Origin: Microvirga sp.
Lineage (GTDB): Bacteria > Pseudomonadota > Alphaproteobacteria > Rhizobiales > Beijerinckiaceae
Length of the DNA: 64,000 nt
Assembly (NCBI GenBank): GCA_029266525.1
Contig: JAQSWQ010000009.1
Location: 26,878-90,877 of the forward strand
Direction: 5' to 3'
Within the stretch, counting starts at the first letter, position 1. Each line of letters opens with the position of its first letter. The notes below the pieces were generated by a model. That model did no database searches, was not told the DNA's origin, and saw nothing but the letters and a program-made list of their open reading frames with translations. Shown here piece by piece: positions 38,104-46,835 of the stretch. The position numbers and the translations under genes are program-made.

Positions 38104-39428
38104 TTCTCCTCAGCGCCTTGGCTGGAGCCGGCGCGACGACGCTCGTGAGCCAGACCAACCTGCTCTCGTCGACGAGCGCGGTGGCGCTCTCGTCGACGAG
38201 CGCGGTGGCAGCCTCGGCCGAAACCTACCGCCAGCTCAGCCTCTTCGGCGACGTGTTCGAGAAGGTCCGTTCCGACTATGTGGAGCGGCCGGACGAGGCG
38301 AAGCTGATCGAATCGGCGATCAACGGCATGCTGACCTCGCTCGACCCGCATTCCAGCTACATGGATCCAAAGAACTTCCGCGACATGCAGGTGCAGACCC
38401 GCGGCGAGTTCGGCGGCTTGGGCATCGAGGTCACGATGGAAGAAGGCCTCGTCAAGGTGGTGACGCCCATCGACGAGACGCCCGCCGCGCGCGCCGGCCT
38501 CCTCGCCAACGATGTCATCACCCACATCGACGACGAGCAGGTGCAGGGGCTGACGCTGAACCAGGCGGTCGACAAGATGCGCGGACCGGTCAACTCAACC
38601 GTCCGTCTCAAGATCAAGCGCAAGGAGCGTTCGGAGCCGTTCGAGGTGTCGCTCACCCGCGACACGATCCGCATCCGCCCGGTGCGCGCCCGCAAGGAAG
38701 GCGACGACATCGGCGTGCTGCGCATCACGCAGTTCAACGAGCAGACCTTCGAGGGCCTGAAGTCGGCGATCGACCGGCTCTCGGCCGAGATCGGCGCGGA
38801 CAAGCTCAAGGGCTATGTGATCGATCTGCGCAACAACCCGGGCGGGCTGCTCGACCAAGCCATCATGGTCTCGGACGCCTTCCTCGAGCGGGGGGAGATC
38901 GTCTCGACGCGCGGCCGCAACGCCGACGAGACGCAGCGCTACAACGCCAAGGCCGGCGACCTGACCAAGGGCAAGCCTCTCGTGGTGCTGATCAACGGCG
39001 GCTCGGCTTCGGCCTCCGAGATCGTCGCCGGCGCGCTTCAGGACCACAAGCGGGCAACCGTGCTTGGCACGCGCTCCTTCGGCAAGGGTTCGGTCCAGAC
39101 CATCATCCCGCTTGGCGGCAACGGCGCCGTGCGGCTCACGACCGCGCGCTACTACACGCCGGCCGGCCGCTCGATCCAAGCCAAGGGCATCGATCCCGAT
39201 ACGGAGATCCTGCAGGAGATCCCGGACGAGCTGAAGGGCAAGGACGAGACCAAGGGCGAGGCGGGCCTGCGCGGCCATCTCAAGAACGACAAGGAGGAAA
39301 AGGGCGGCTCGTCGGCCTACGTCCCTCCGGATCCTTCGAAGGACAAGCAGCTCGGCGCGGCCTACGACCACCTTCGCGGGATCACCAACCGCGCCTCGGT
39401 CACTCCGAGGACCGGCGTTCCGAACTGA
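38085..39428 (+). CDS. ctpA: S41 family C-terminal processing peptidase
   Basis: A 447-residue exported serine protease that trims C-termini of envelope proteins. After an N-terminal signal or anchor (7-20) come a helical region, a PDZ domain (about 95-170) and the S41 catalytic core. The nucleophile Ser is in GGSASASEI near residue 308 and the general base Lys in SFGKGSVQ near 331. ATG 38085 fits the signal peptide; an in-frame start at 38049 adds 12 residues. An eight-residue SSTSAVAL stretch is duplicated just after the signal region. Operonic with envC and the deacetylase. Confidence 0.95.
   Translation: MRKIPMILLSALAGAGATTLVSQTNLLSSTSAVALSSTSAVAASAETYRQLSLFGDVFEKVRSDYVERPDEAKLIESAINGMLTSLDPHSSYMDPKNFRDMQVQTRGEFGGLGIEVTMEEGLVKVVTPIDETPAARAGLLANDVITHIDDEQVQGLTLNQAVDKMRGPVNSTVRLKIKRKERSEPFEVSLTRDTIRIRPVRARKEGDDIGVLRITQFNEQTFEGLKSAIDRLSAEIGADKLKGYVIDLRNNPGGLLDQAIMVSDAFLERGEIVSTRGRNADETQRYNAKAGDLTKGKPLVVLINGGSASASEIVAGALQDHKRATVLGTRSFGKGSVQTIIPLGGNGAVRLTTARYYTPAGRSIQAKGIDPDTEILQEIPDELKGKDETKGEAGLRGHLKNDKEEKGGSSAYVPPDPSKDKQLGAAYDHLRGITNRASVTPRTGVPN
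38162..38209 (+). repeat. Two perfect 24-bp tandem copies inside ctpA
   Basis: The unit at 38162-38185 is repeated exactly at 38186-38209. It is in frame and adds one extra SSTSAVAL copy between the signal anchor and the first domain, so the protein stays intact. Confidence 0.9.
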
Positions 39429-39559
39429 GCCGGCCTCCTTAACCAGCCGCTAACCATGATGGCCCGCAGAGTCGTCCGCAGGACGAAGCTGCGGGCCTCT
39501 TCGATTCGGGAGCGCGATCGCGGCCGAGCGTCCGGACGCTGCAGAGGGGGCGCGCTCCG

Positions 39560-40747
39560 GTGGAGATCACGGCCGACGACCTGACGAAGCCGCTCGGGCT
39601 CGAGCTACGCCAGGGCCGCCGGCCTTCGATCCGCCTGCCGGTCGCGCCGATCCTGGCTGCTCTCCTCGCTGCCATGCTTGGAGGTGCCGTCGCATACCTC
39701 GCCCTTGCGGACGACCCGCTGGCCGGCCGGCCGCACGTCGTCGTTCCAATCGAGATCGCAGCCGCGCCCTTGCCGGGCAGCTCGGCTCTCGACCGCAGGG
39801 CCGCGAAGGCGGCTGCGGAAGAGAGGCCGAGCGCATCCGAGGCCGATGACGCATCCGTCGTCTCGATCGTGCGGCCGAACGGGGCGCCCCCGGGCGCCCT
39901 CATCATCCGTATCCCCGACCCGGAGGCCGGAAAGCTCGCACCTGCACCCGACGGACGCCTCGTCGAGCAGAGCCGCCACGGCCCCCTGCCGAAGATCGGC
40001 GCCGACGGCGCGAAGCCTTGGCAGGTCTATGCGCGTCGCGCCGCCTCGCCCCCCGGCGTCGCGCGCCCGAGCGCCCGGGTCGCGCTTCTCGTGACCGGGC
40101 TCGGAATCGGCCACAGCGCAACGTCGGCGGCGATCGCAAAGCTCCCGTCGCCGGTCACGCTCGCCTTCGCGCCCTACGGGCAGGAGCTCGAGAAGCACGC
40201 CGCGGCCGCCCGGGCGGCGGGCCACGAGATCATGCTCCAGGTGCCGATGGAGCCCGTCGACTATCCCGACAACGATCCCGGCCCCCACACCCTCACCGCC
40301 CGGGGCAAGCCGCAGGACAATATCGACAAGCTGCGCTGGGCGATGAGCCGCTTTACCGGTTATGTCGGCCTCGTGAATCACATGGGCGCCAAGCTCACCG
40401 CCGACGAGGCGGCCCTCGCGCCGCTCCTGCGCGAGATCGAGGCGCGCGGGCTCGTGTTCCTCGACGACGGCTCCTCGCCGCGCTCCAGGATCGGGGCAGC
40501 CGCGGCCGGCGCGAAGCTGCCCGCGGCGCGTGCCGACGGCGTCGTCGACGGCACGCCGCAGGCCGAGTCGATCGACAAGGAACTCGCCGGGCTCGAGGAA
40601 CTCGCAAGGAAGCGCGGGCTCGCGATCGGGACCGCGAGCGCGCTTCCGCTCACGGTGGAGCGCATCGCCCGCTGGGCGCGCGCGCTCGAGGCGAAGAACA
40701 TCCAGCTCGTTCCGATCAGTGCCGCCTATTTCGGCGAGGACCGTTGA
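39560..40747 (+). CDS. Divergent polysaccharide deacetylase family protein
   Basis: A 395-residue protein with one membrane helix (about 27-50) and an extracytoplasmic domain. A Pro/Ala-rich linker leads to a deacetylase-like barrel at about 165-390: [39 protein letters not shown] and FLDDGSSP are characteristic of the divergent family (DUF610) found next to ctpA. The usual zinc-binding His/Asp set is only partly recognisable, so activity is not certain. The start is GTG 39560. The TGA shares a base with the rppH ATG (TGATG), so translation is coupled. Confidence 0.88.
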   Translation: MEITADDLTKPLGLELRQGRRPSIRLPVAPILAALLAAMLGGAVAYLALADDPLAGRPHVVVPIEIAAAPLPGSSALDRRAAKAAAEERPSASEADDASVVSIVRPNGAPPGALIIRIPDPEAGKLAPAPDGRLVEQSRHGPLPKIGADGAKPWQVYARRAASPPGVARPSARVALLVTGLGIGHSATSAAIAKLPSPVTLAFAPYGQELEKHAAAARAAGHEIMLQVPMEPVDYPDNDPGPHTLTARGKPQDNIDKLRWAMSRFTGYVGLVNHMGAKLTADEAALAPLLREIEARGLVFLDDGSSPRSRIGAAAAGAKLPAARADGVVDGTPQAESIDKELAGLEELARKRGLAIGTASALPLTVERIARWARALEAKNIQLVPISAAYFGEDR

Positions 40748-41286
40748 TGGCGCGAAGCGGCAAGCCTCGCGAGACCCGACCCGCCAAACAGCTGCCCTAT
40801 CGTCCTTGCGTCGGAATCGCACTGATCAACCGCGACGGGCTCGTGTTCCTCGGCCGGCGGCGGGCCGAGCGCACCGACCCGGTCGCCGAAAGCTATGCCT
40901 GGCAGATGCCACAGGGCGGAATCGACTCCGACGAGAGCCCCTACGAGGCGGCGGTGCGCGAACTCCGCGAGGAGACCGGCGTGCGTTCGATCTCGCTGCT
41001 CGCCGAAGCGCCGGAATGGTACTGCTACGACCTGCCTTCCGCGGTTGCAGGCCGGCCCTGGCGCGGTCGCTATCGGGGACAGACGCAGAAGTGGTTTGCG
41101 TTCCGGTTCACGGGCGCCGAGAGCGAGATCGACATCGATCACCCGGGCGGACACAAGCCGGAGTTCGAGGCCTGGCGGTGGGAGCGCCTCGAACGGCTTC
41201 CCGCCCTGATCATCCCGTTCAAACGCCCTGTGTACGAGAAGGTCATCGAGGCGTTCGGGCCCTTCGCCAAGCCTGTGCAGAGCTGA
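40747..41286 (+). CDS. rppH: RNA pyrophosphohydrolase RppH
   Basis: A 179-residue Nudix enzyme that removes pyrophosphate from the 5' triphosphate of mRNA and so starts decay, and can also cleave dinucleoside polyphosphates. The Nudix box is at 57-79, containing RELREETGV. Flanking PYRPCVGI and [11 protein letters not shown] match RppH. ATG 40747 overlaps the upstream stop codon by one base. This is the last gene of the rlmH-to-rppH run. Confidence 0.95.
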   Translation: MARSGKPRETRPAKQLPYRPCVGIALINRDGLVFLGRRRAERTDPVAESYAWQMPQGGIDSDESPYEAAVRELREETGVRSISLLAEAPEWYCYDLPSAVAGRPWRGRYRGQTQKWFAFRFTGAESEIDIDHPGGHKPEFEAWRWERLERLPALIIPFKRPVYEKVIEAFGPFAKPVQS

Positions 41287-41372
41287 GTTGCCGACGCCCC
41301 GCGTCATGCCCCACGAGCCGCGCGGGTGTATTCTGCCGCCGCGAGATTGAATCGCGGACACGAGGCGTCACC

Positions 41373-41990
41373 ATGGCCGGGGCACACGAGCAGCTGGAGC
41401 GGGCGGAGCATGCCGAGCACGCGGCGCACGGCAAGCATGCCGACACCAATACCTTCAACAAGCGAATCGCGCTGCTGATCGCCGTGCTCGCTCTGTTCCT
41501 CGCCATAGCCGAGACCCTGGGCAAGGGCGCGCAGACGGACGCGCTGAACTACAATGTCGAGGCCTCCAATCTCTGGGCCTTCTTCCAGGCGAAGACGATC
41601 CGCCAGACCGCCGTGCGCACCGCCGGAGAGATGGTCGAGCTCAACCGGACGCAGGCGGTCGAGCCGGCCCTCCAGGAAGCGATCGCGAAGCGCCTCGATG
41701 CCTGGTCGAAGACGGTCGCCCGCTGGGAGTCGGAGCCGGACACGCAGGAGGGCCGGCGCGAGCTCGCGGCGCGCGCCAAGAAGGCCGAGGAGAAGCGCGA
41801 TCTCGCGCTTGCCCGCTATCACCATTACGAGGTGTCCTCAGCCGCGTTCCAGATCGCGATCGTGCTGGCCTCGGCGACCGTGATCACCGGAGCGGTGGCT
41901 CTCGCTTGGCTCTCGATCGGGGTGGGCGTGGTCGGATTGGCCTTCTCCGGCATAGGCTTGCTCGCGCCTCACGCCGTGCATCTGTTCTAG
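41373..41990 (+). CDS. DUF4337-family membrane protein
   Basis: A 205-residue protein with a His/Glu/Ala-rich N-terminus (HAEHAAHGKHA), a first helix at about 32-48, a helical external or periplasmic middle (about 50-145), and two closely spaced helices at about 153-200. This layout matches DUF4337, whose function is unknown. ATG 41373 is the first start after the 86-bp gap to rppH. Followed 22 bp later by the DUF2939 gene. Confidence 0.85.
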   Translation: MAGAHEQLERAEHAEHAAHGKHADTNTFNKRIALLIAVLALFLAIAETLGKGAQTDALNYNVEASNLWAFFQAKTIRQTAVRTAGEMVELNRTQAVEPALQEAIAKRLDAWSKTVARWESEPDTQEGRRELAARAKKAEEKRDLALARYHHYEVSSAAFQIAIVLASATVITGAVALAWLSIGVGVVGLAFSGIGLLAPHAVHLF

Positions 41991-42012
41991 GTCGCGTTCG
42001 GAGCGCGCCGCC

Positions 42013-42666
42013 ATGCGCTGGATCCTGCGCATCGCCGGAATCCTCGCCGTCGCCTGGCTTCTCTTCCTCGCGGCGCCCTTCGTTGCGCTTCACAACTTCG
42101 CCCGCGAGGTCGAGGCGAGGGACATCGAGGCCATTCGCGACCGGGTCAATTTCCGCGCCGTGCGGATCTCGCTCCTGAAGCAGGTCATGGGAGTGGTGGT
42201 GCAGGAAAAAGGCGGGCGCGCCATCGATCCCGGCGACCGGCAGCTGGCCGTCGAGGTCGGCGCAAGCCTTGCCGATCCCGTCGTTGCCCAGCTTCTCACG
42301 CCTGAAGCGATAGTCGAATTGCTGAACGGGGTCTGGCCGGGGTCGTTGCGCGGAGATGACGTTGCGGGCGCTGCCGCGGCGAGCCCGCCGAGCATTGTGC
42401 GGGAACTGCGCCTGCGCTCGGCGAACGCGGCCTGGCGGCTATTCCGGGCCTCCGAGCTGCGAGGCTTTCGCAGCATCATCGTGTCGCTGCCGCCCGATCG
42501 TGACCAGGAGCGGCAGGTCCGCCTTCGCCTGCGTCTCGCCCGGGGCAGTTGGAAGCTCGTCAACATCGAGTTGCCGCCGGCACTCCTTCAGGAACTCGCG
42601 CGCCGGCTGCCCGGGCCGGCACGGCAGGGCCAGATCGCGACCCCTCCCGCTCTCCTTCGTGCATGA
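42013..42666 (+). CDS. DUF2939-family protein
   Basis: A 217-residue protein with an N-terminal membrane helix (about 5-27) and a soluble domain. The early ALHNFAREVEARDIEAIRDR stretch and the RLRLARGSWKLVNIEL end match DUF2939. Members are single-anchor envelope proteins of unknown function. It lies 22 bp after the DUF4337 gene. Downstream is a hairpin that also serves the convergent DUF1236 gene. Confidence 0.85.
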   Translation: MRWILRIAGILAVAWLLFLAAPFVALHNFAREVEARDIEAIRDRVNFRAVRISLLKQVMGVVVQEKGGRAIDPGDRQLAVEVGASLADPVVAQLLTPEAIVELLNGVWPGSLRGDDVAGAAAASPPSIVRELRLRSANAAWRLFRASELRGFRSIIVSLPPDRDQERQVRLRLRLARGSWKLVNIELPPALLQELARRLPGPARQGQIATPPALLRA

Positions 42667-42674
42667 CGAAAGAA

Positions 42675-42695
42675 GGCCCCGGAACGCCCGGGGCC
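42675..42695 (-). terminator. Rho-independent-like terminator between convergent genes
   Basis: GGCCCCGG (42675-42682) and CCGGGGCC (42688-42695) form a perfect 8-bp stem with a 5-base loop. On the minus strand it is followed by TTCTTTC, so it best serves the DUF1236 gene. Confidence 0.6.
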
Positions 42696-42741
42696 TCCCG
42701 CACTCGAAGTCTCGGCCAGCCTCGCGGCGGCCGAACGGCGA

Positions 42742-43446
42742 TCAGCCCGAGCGCTCGATCACGGTCACGATCCGGCGCGAGCCCGGCTCGACGATCACGA
42801 TCTGGTTGCGCACGATCACGAAGCGGCACTCGCGGATGCCCTCGAGCACCCGGATCACCTCGTTCGGGCAGCTATTGAGCGTGACGGTCGCGGGGAGAAT
42901 CGTGCCGGTCCGGACCTCGAAATTCACATTCGTCACCGGCTGCACGTTGACGCTGCTGAAGGCGCGCACGACGGTGCTGCGCTGCTCGGAGCTGAGGTTG
43001 ACCGAGCCGCCGCCGACCGAGCCGGTCGCAGCCGTGCCCGACGAGCCGGCTCCGCCGGCGGTGCCGGAGGCCTGCCCGGACGTGCCCGAAGCCCCGCCGG
43101 CCGTGCCTGAGGCCTGACCCGACGTGCCCGACGCGCCGCCGGTCTGGCCTGAGCCGGATTGGGCGCTGGTGCCGCCGGCCGGCGCGCCCGCCGGACGCTG
43201 CTGCTGCGCAGCCGCGCCGCCGCCGCTGCTGCCCGTGCCGGTGCTGCTGCTCGTGGTGCCGCTGCCCGAGCCGCCGCCGGACCCGCCGGCACCCATGGCG
43301 CCGCCGCCCGTTCCGCCCGCGCTCGAGCCGCTCATACCGGCGCCGCCGCCCGCACCGCCGCCCGATCCGCTGGTTTGGGCAATGCCGCCGGCAACGCTCA
43401 AGGCCAAGGCCGCGACCGCGGCCGTGCTCAATAATCCATGTCGCAT
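42742..43446 (-). CDS. Secreted Gly/Ser-rich protein with C-terminal DUF1236
   Basis: A 234-residue protein. A signal peptide (to about 24, ends GGIAQ) is followed by about 120 residues of Gly/Ser/Thr/Ala low complexity, including repeated ASGTSGQ and GTAGG blocks, then a DUF1236 domain in the last 85 residues (EQRSTVVRAFSSVNVQPV through EPGSRRIVTV). DUF1236 proteins are periplasmic and of unknown role in Hyphomicrobiales. ATG 43446 is set by the signal peptide. The tract may change length by slippage. Its last gene boundary is 47 bp from a terminator hairpin. Confidence 0.85.
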   Translation of the reverse strand: MRHGLLSTAAVAALALSVAGGIAQTSGSGGGAGGGAGMSGSSAGGTGGGAMGAGGSGGGSGSGTTSSSTGTGSSGGGAAAQQQRPAGAPAGGTSAQSGSGQTGGASGTSGQASGTAGGASGTSGQASGTAGGAGSSGTAATGSVGGGSVNLSSEQRSTVVRAFSSVNVQPVTNVNFEVRTGTILPATVTLNSCPNEVIRVLEGIRECRFVIVRNQIVIVEPGSRRIVTVIERSG

Positions 43447-43793
43447 TGGTGTAGCCTCCCGGTTGGGGCGAGATCGCCTCTGGAGGTGAGGCCAACGCCG
43501 GCGAACCCTGAAAGTTTCGCGGGGAAAGGAAATCGGCAGCGTCAGAAAACGCTTGTACGCCAAAAGCTTAGCAGTATGCTGAGGGCCGTCGCGCACGCTG
43601 CGCACGAGGCATCCGAGCCGGGCTCTGTCGTGCCCTTTTGGCACGGCGCGCTCGGGCGGCAGCGACCGACCAGGCCTTCGCGGCCGGCTGGTCCGGAAGG
43701 AAACGTCCCGGACGCGCTGCGTCGCCCGAGCCGAACCGTAGGGCCACTCGCGGTGTTAGGCTGAGATTCAATCAGACCTCCGGGAAATCGGCT
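43447..43793. other. Intergenic stretch of about 350 bp with no supported gene
   Basis: Divergent gap between the DUF1236 gene and the small secreted gene at 43794, so it must contain promoters in both directions. A TTGTAC...TATGCT arrangement near 43552-43579 is a weak candidate. A plus-strand open frame (43438-43764) shows biased composition and no start context, and is taken as a shadow. Confidence 0.4.
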
Positions 43794-44108
43794 ATGCGCC
43801 GCCTCATCCTCGCAGCCATGGTTGCGGGCACCGCATCCCAAGCTCCAGCCGCCGAGCTCGATCTGATGGTTGGTTTCCGCAGCGTGATGGCCGCCGCCAT
43901 CCGCGACGAGGGCTACAACTGTCCCGACGTGAAGCGCGTCGTCCACACCGGCCCGGACAGGTTCGGCACCGTCCTCAAGGTCACCTGCGGTCCGCTCGGG
44001 CAGGACGAGGCTTGGGAGGACAAGCCCCTGCGGGTCACCGCCTATCTCGAAGGTGATTTCACCGCAAAGCCCTGGCGGAGCCGCCCGGCGGGAGCGCCTG
44101 CGAACTGA
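43794..44108 (+). CDS. Small secreted hypothetical protein
   Basis: A 104-residue protein with a signal peptide (ends SQAPAAE) and a compact domain holding two Cys (YNCPDV, VTCGPL) that could form a disulfide. Aromatic and charged residues are spaced as in a small beta-rich fold. It matches no family I can name. The ATG at 43794 is preferred to in-frame upstream starts because of the signal peptide. It is 44 bp before the GcrA-like gene. Confidence 0.7.
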   Translation: MRRLILAAMVAGTASQAPAAELDLMVGFRSVMAAAIRDEGYNCPDVKRVVHTGPDRFGTVLKVTCGPLGQDEAWEDKPLRVTAYLEGDFTAKPWRSRPAGAPAN

Positions 44109-44152
44109 ACCATCGCGGGCGCCCGGCGTTCACGGCCGTCCGGGAGGTTGCG

Positions 44153-44350
44153 ATGGCTGACAGAAAAGCGGAGCACGACCCCCGCGCGCGGGACCGCCAG
44201 CTCGTGCCCTTCGTCGAGACCCGCGCCTTCGAGTGCCGGTGGATCGAGGGCCCGGGCGGCGCCGAGGCGCGCTGCTGCGGCGCGCCTACCGACGGCGGGA
44301 GCTGGTGCCGGTTCCACCGGGAGATCGTGTTCGAGCGGCGGATCCGCTGA
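44153..44350 (+). CDS. Stand-alone GcrA C-terminal-like Cys/His protein
   Basis: A 65-residue protein consisting mainly of a CRW...CCGAP...WCRFH pattern (Cys29, Cys41, Cys42, Cys52, His55), the same arrangement as the last 45 residues of the cell-cycle regulator GcrA, where it is thought to bind zinc. The GcrA helix-turn-helix is absent. GGGAGG precedes ATG 44153 by 5 bp. It could modulate partner proteins or be an independent zinc knuckle. The similarity is by eye. Confidence 0.65.
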   Translation: MADRKAEHDPRARDRQLVPFVETRAFECRWIEGPGGAEARCCGAPTDGGSWCRFHREIVFERRIR

Positions 44351-44447
44351 CGAGCCTCGGATTCGACGAGGCGCGGTAGACGGGCCGCAAGCCCGTGCCC
44401 ACTCCGCCATGCTCGCCGGACCCGCCGAGACGCGCTACAGGGGCGCC

Positions 44448-44888
44448 ATGCCCCCCGATCTCGACGCGCTTCTCGCCGACGCTCGCATCGTCTGGACCGA
44501 GGACGTCCTTCGCTTCGCCGACACCGACGCCAACGGCCACATCAACAACACCCTGTTCTCGGTGCTGTGCGAAAGCGGGCGGGTGAACATGTTCCGCACG
44601 CGCTTCGATCCCACGCTGCCGTCGAGCCGCTTCTTCGTCATCGCGCGGCTCGCGATCGATTTCAGAGCCGAGCTCTTCTACCCGGGCCGGGTCCGCACCG
44701 GGACATGGCTGACGAAGCTGGGGCGCACCTCGGTCTCGCTTGCGCAGGCGGTGATCGGGGGCGATCGCCTCGCCGCCGAGGCCGAGGCCGTCTGCGTCTT
44801 GATGGACGGCGACACCCGCCGGCCGATGCCCTTCCCCGACCCGACGCGCCAGGCGCTCGAGAGCATGCTGCGTCCGAAGCCGGAGTGA
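44448..44888 (+). CDS. Acyl-CoA thioesterase of the 4-hydroxybenzoyl-CoA type
   Basis: A 146-residue hotdog-fold protein. The catalytic region FADTDANGHINNTLF (about 23-37) contains the Asp used by the 4-hydroxybenzoyl-CoA thioesterase/YbgC family, followed by the long helix with CESGRV and the central strands ARLAIDFRAELFYPG. Substrate acyl-CoA unknown. ATG 44448 is chosen since the domain starts soon after; an upstream ATG at 44409 is also in frame. 68 bp before the EamA transporter gene. Confidence 0.88.
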   Translation: MPPDLDALLADARIVWTEDVLRFADTDANGHINNTLFSVLCESGRVNMFRTRFDPTLPSSRFFVIARLAIDFRAELFYPGRVRTGTWLTKLGRTSVSLAQAVIGGDRLAAEAEAVCVLMDGDTRRPMPFPDPTRQALESMLRPKPE

Positions 44889-44956
44889 TCCGCAGGAAAC
44901 GGGTGGAGGTTTGCCGAGGAACTGGGCAGACAGCGCCCTGATCGGCGGAGACCGGC

Positions 44957-45916
44957 ATGGCGGAGACCAGCTTGGCAGAGTCGGTCAAGGGCCGCATGGG
45001 CGCCGCCGAATGGGCGATGCTGATCGCTCTGTCCGTCTTATGGGGCGGCTCCTTCCTCTTCGTCGCGCTTGCCGTGCGCGAGCTTCCGCCGCTCGCCATC
45101 GTGGTCGCGCGCGTGGCGCTGGCGGCCGCGGCGCTGCAGGTCGTGCTTGCGGCGGCCGGCACGGCGATGCCGCGCGACCGGCGCGTGTGGGCTGCCTTCG
45201 CGGTCATGGCGCTCCTGAACAACGTGATCCCATTCACGCTCATCGTCTGGGGACAGAGCCACATCGCGAGCGGCGTCGCCTCGATCCTCAACGCCACGAC
45301 GCCGCTTTTCACGGTGCTCGTCGCGCACGGGCTGACCGCGGACGAGCGCGCGAACCCGCGGAAGCTTGCAGGCGTCCTCATCGGCTTCAGCGGTGTCGTC
45401 GCGATGATCGGCGGCGATGCAATCGGGTCCTTGGGCATGCATGTGGCGGCGCAGCTCGCCGTCCTCGCCGCCGCTATCTCCTACGCCTTCGCCGGCGTCT
45501 ACGGCCGGCGGTTCAAGGCGTTGGGGGTCGCGCCCATGGCGACGGCGGCCGGGATGCTCACCGCCTCGACGCTGATGCTCACGCCGGTCATGCTGCTCGT
45601 CGACCGGCCATGGGCGCTGCCGATGCCGAGCGGCACGGCGGTCGCCGCGGTGCTCGGGCTCGCGCTCCTCTCCACGTCGCTCGCCTATATCCTCTACTTC
45701 CGCATCCTCGCGAGCGCCGGCGCGACCAACCTCCTCCTCGTCACCTTCCTGATCCCGGTGAGCGCGATCCTCCTCGGCGCGATGGTGCTCGGGGAGCGGC
45801 TCGAGCTTCGGCACTTGCTCGGCATGGCGACAATCGGGATCGGGATCGCGGCGATCGACGGGCGGGCGATCGATGCGGTCCGCAGGCGCCCGCGGCTCAG
45901 TTCCGGAAACGGCTGA
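44957..45916 (+). CDS. EamA/DMT-family transporter
   Basis: A 319-residue inner-membrane protein with ten predicted helices in two EamA repeats; each begins with a hydrophobic WGGSFLFVALAVREL or similar stretch, and a PxLxxVxxxHGLTADERANPRKLAG loop lies between. This drug/metabolite transporter family exports amino acids or other small solutes. Substrate unknown. It overlaps the convergent secreted-protein gene by 20 bp at its 3' end. Confidence 0.9.
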   Translation: MAETSLAESVKGRMGAAEWAMLIALSVLWGGSFLFVALAVRELPPLAIVVARVALAAAALQVVLAAAGTAMPRDRRVWAAFAVMALLNNVIPFTLIVWGQSHIASGVASILNATTPLFTVLVAHGLTADERANPRKLAGVLIGFSGVVAMIGGDAIGSLGMHVAAQLAVLAAAISYAFAGVYGRRFKALGVAPMATAAGMLTASTLMLTPVMLLVDRPWALPMPSGTAVAAVLGLALLSTSLAYILYFRILASAGATNLLLVTFLIPVSAILLGAMVLGERLELRHLLGMATIGIGIAAIDGRAIDAVRRRPRLSSGNG

Positions 45917-46835
45917 AGAAATGGTCCGGCGCGCTGGTGTTGTGGCGGGACAGAACGAGGCGGCCTGCCCACAGCTCAGCGGCTCTTGCGCCCTTGAAAG
46001 CCATGACCGGCTCCTCGCGCCAGCCCCTTGCGTCCATCTCGCGGAGCGCAAGGCGGGCAACGTCGTTGTTCGTCTCGGTGACGTACATCGAGCGCAGCGC
46101 CGCGAAGGGCTGCCCCGTCACCGCACGGTCGAGGTCGATCTCGAGCGCGATCCGCTCGCCGTCGAGCTTGTCGATCTTGATCGTGGCGCCGCCGCCCGCC
46201 GCGAAGGCAAGCCGGAAAGTCATGGTCGCCGGGTCGAAGGAGACCTCGCTGATCCTCACGATCGGGCGCCCCTCGGTCTGAACCGGGCCGACCAGGAACG
46301 ACGAGCCGTAGGCGCTCCAGCCGAGATGCTGCGGCGGGAGGGGCCGGATGCGCCAATAGCCGTCGCCCGGATAGATCACGAGCACCTCCTCGGCCCGCTC
46401 ATTGCGGCGCACCCATAGCTGCACGACGTGGAGGCCCTTCTCGATGCGGTCGCCGACCCGGAAGGGGATGTCGTGCGGGCGCCAGAAATTCGTGAAGGTG
46501 TAGCCGGTCAGCCAGGTCTCCACGTCCTCGTAGAAGGTGACGCGTCGCGGCGGCCTGACCTCCGTGGTCTCCTTCGAGAGGTCTTGAGGGCAGGCGGTGA
46601 AATCCGGCTGGAAGCGGTCCTCCCGCAGCGCGCCGATATAGGCCGGATGCGCCGCCTCGATGCGGAACTTGCGAACCTCCGGGGAGGTGAAGTTGAGTGT
46701 GATGTTGTCCTTCTCGGCGCACAGCACCGGCTCGCTCGCATTCGTCACCTCGACGGCGAGATCAGCCGCAACCGGACCCGTCCAGCAGAGGAAGGCGGCG
46801 ACCAGGGGAGCAAGACGCATCGGCTTTGTCGCCAT
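45897..46835 (-). CDS. Secreted protein of unknown function, third gene of the opgH operon
   Basis: A 312-residue exported protein: a signal peptide to about residue 25 (ends GPVAA), then an all-beta-looking body. Cys at about 38 and 80 (PVLCAEKD, FTACPQ) could pair. Segments DVETWLTGYTFTNFWRPHD and GDGYWRIRPLPPQ are rich in aromatics like a carbohydrate-binding surface. No family was recognised. The start ATG 46835 shares a base with the fkbM stop codon (TGATG). Operon position suggests a periplasmic role in glucan synthesis or modification, by inference. Confidence 0.75.
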   Translation of the reverse strand: MATKPMRLAPLVAAFLCWTGPVAADLAVEVTNASEPVLCAEKDNITLNFTSPEVRKFRIEAAHPAYIGALREDRFQPDFTACPQDLSKETTEVRPPRRVTFYEDVETWLTGYTFTNFWRPHDIPFRVGDRIEKGLHVVQLWVRRNERAEEVLVIYPGDGYWRIRPLPPQHLGWSAYGSSFLVGPVQTEGRPIVRISEVSFDPATMTFRLAFAAGGGATIKIDKLDGERIALEIDLDRAVTGQPFAALRSMYVTETNNDVARLALREMDARGWREEPVMAFKGARAAELWAGRLVLSRHNTSAPDHFFSRFRN

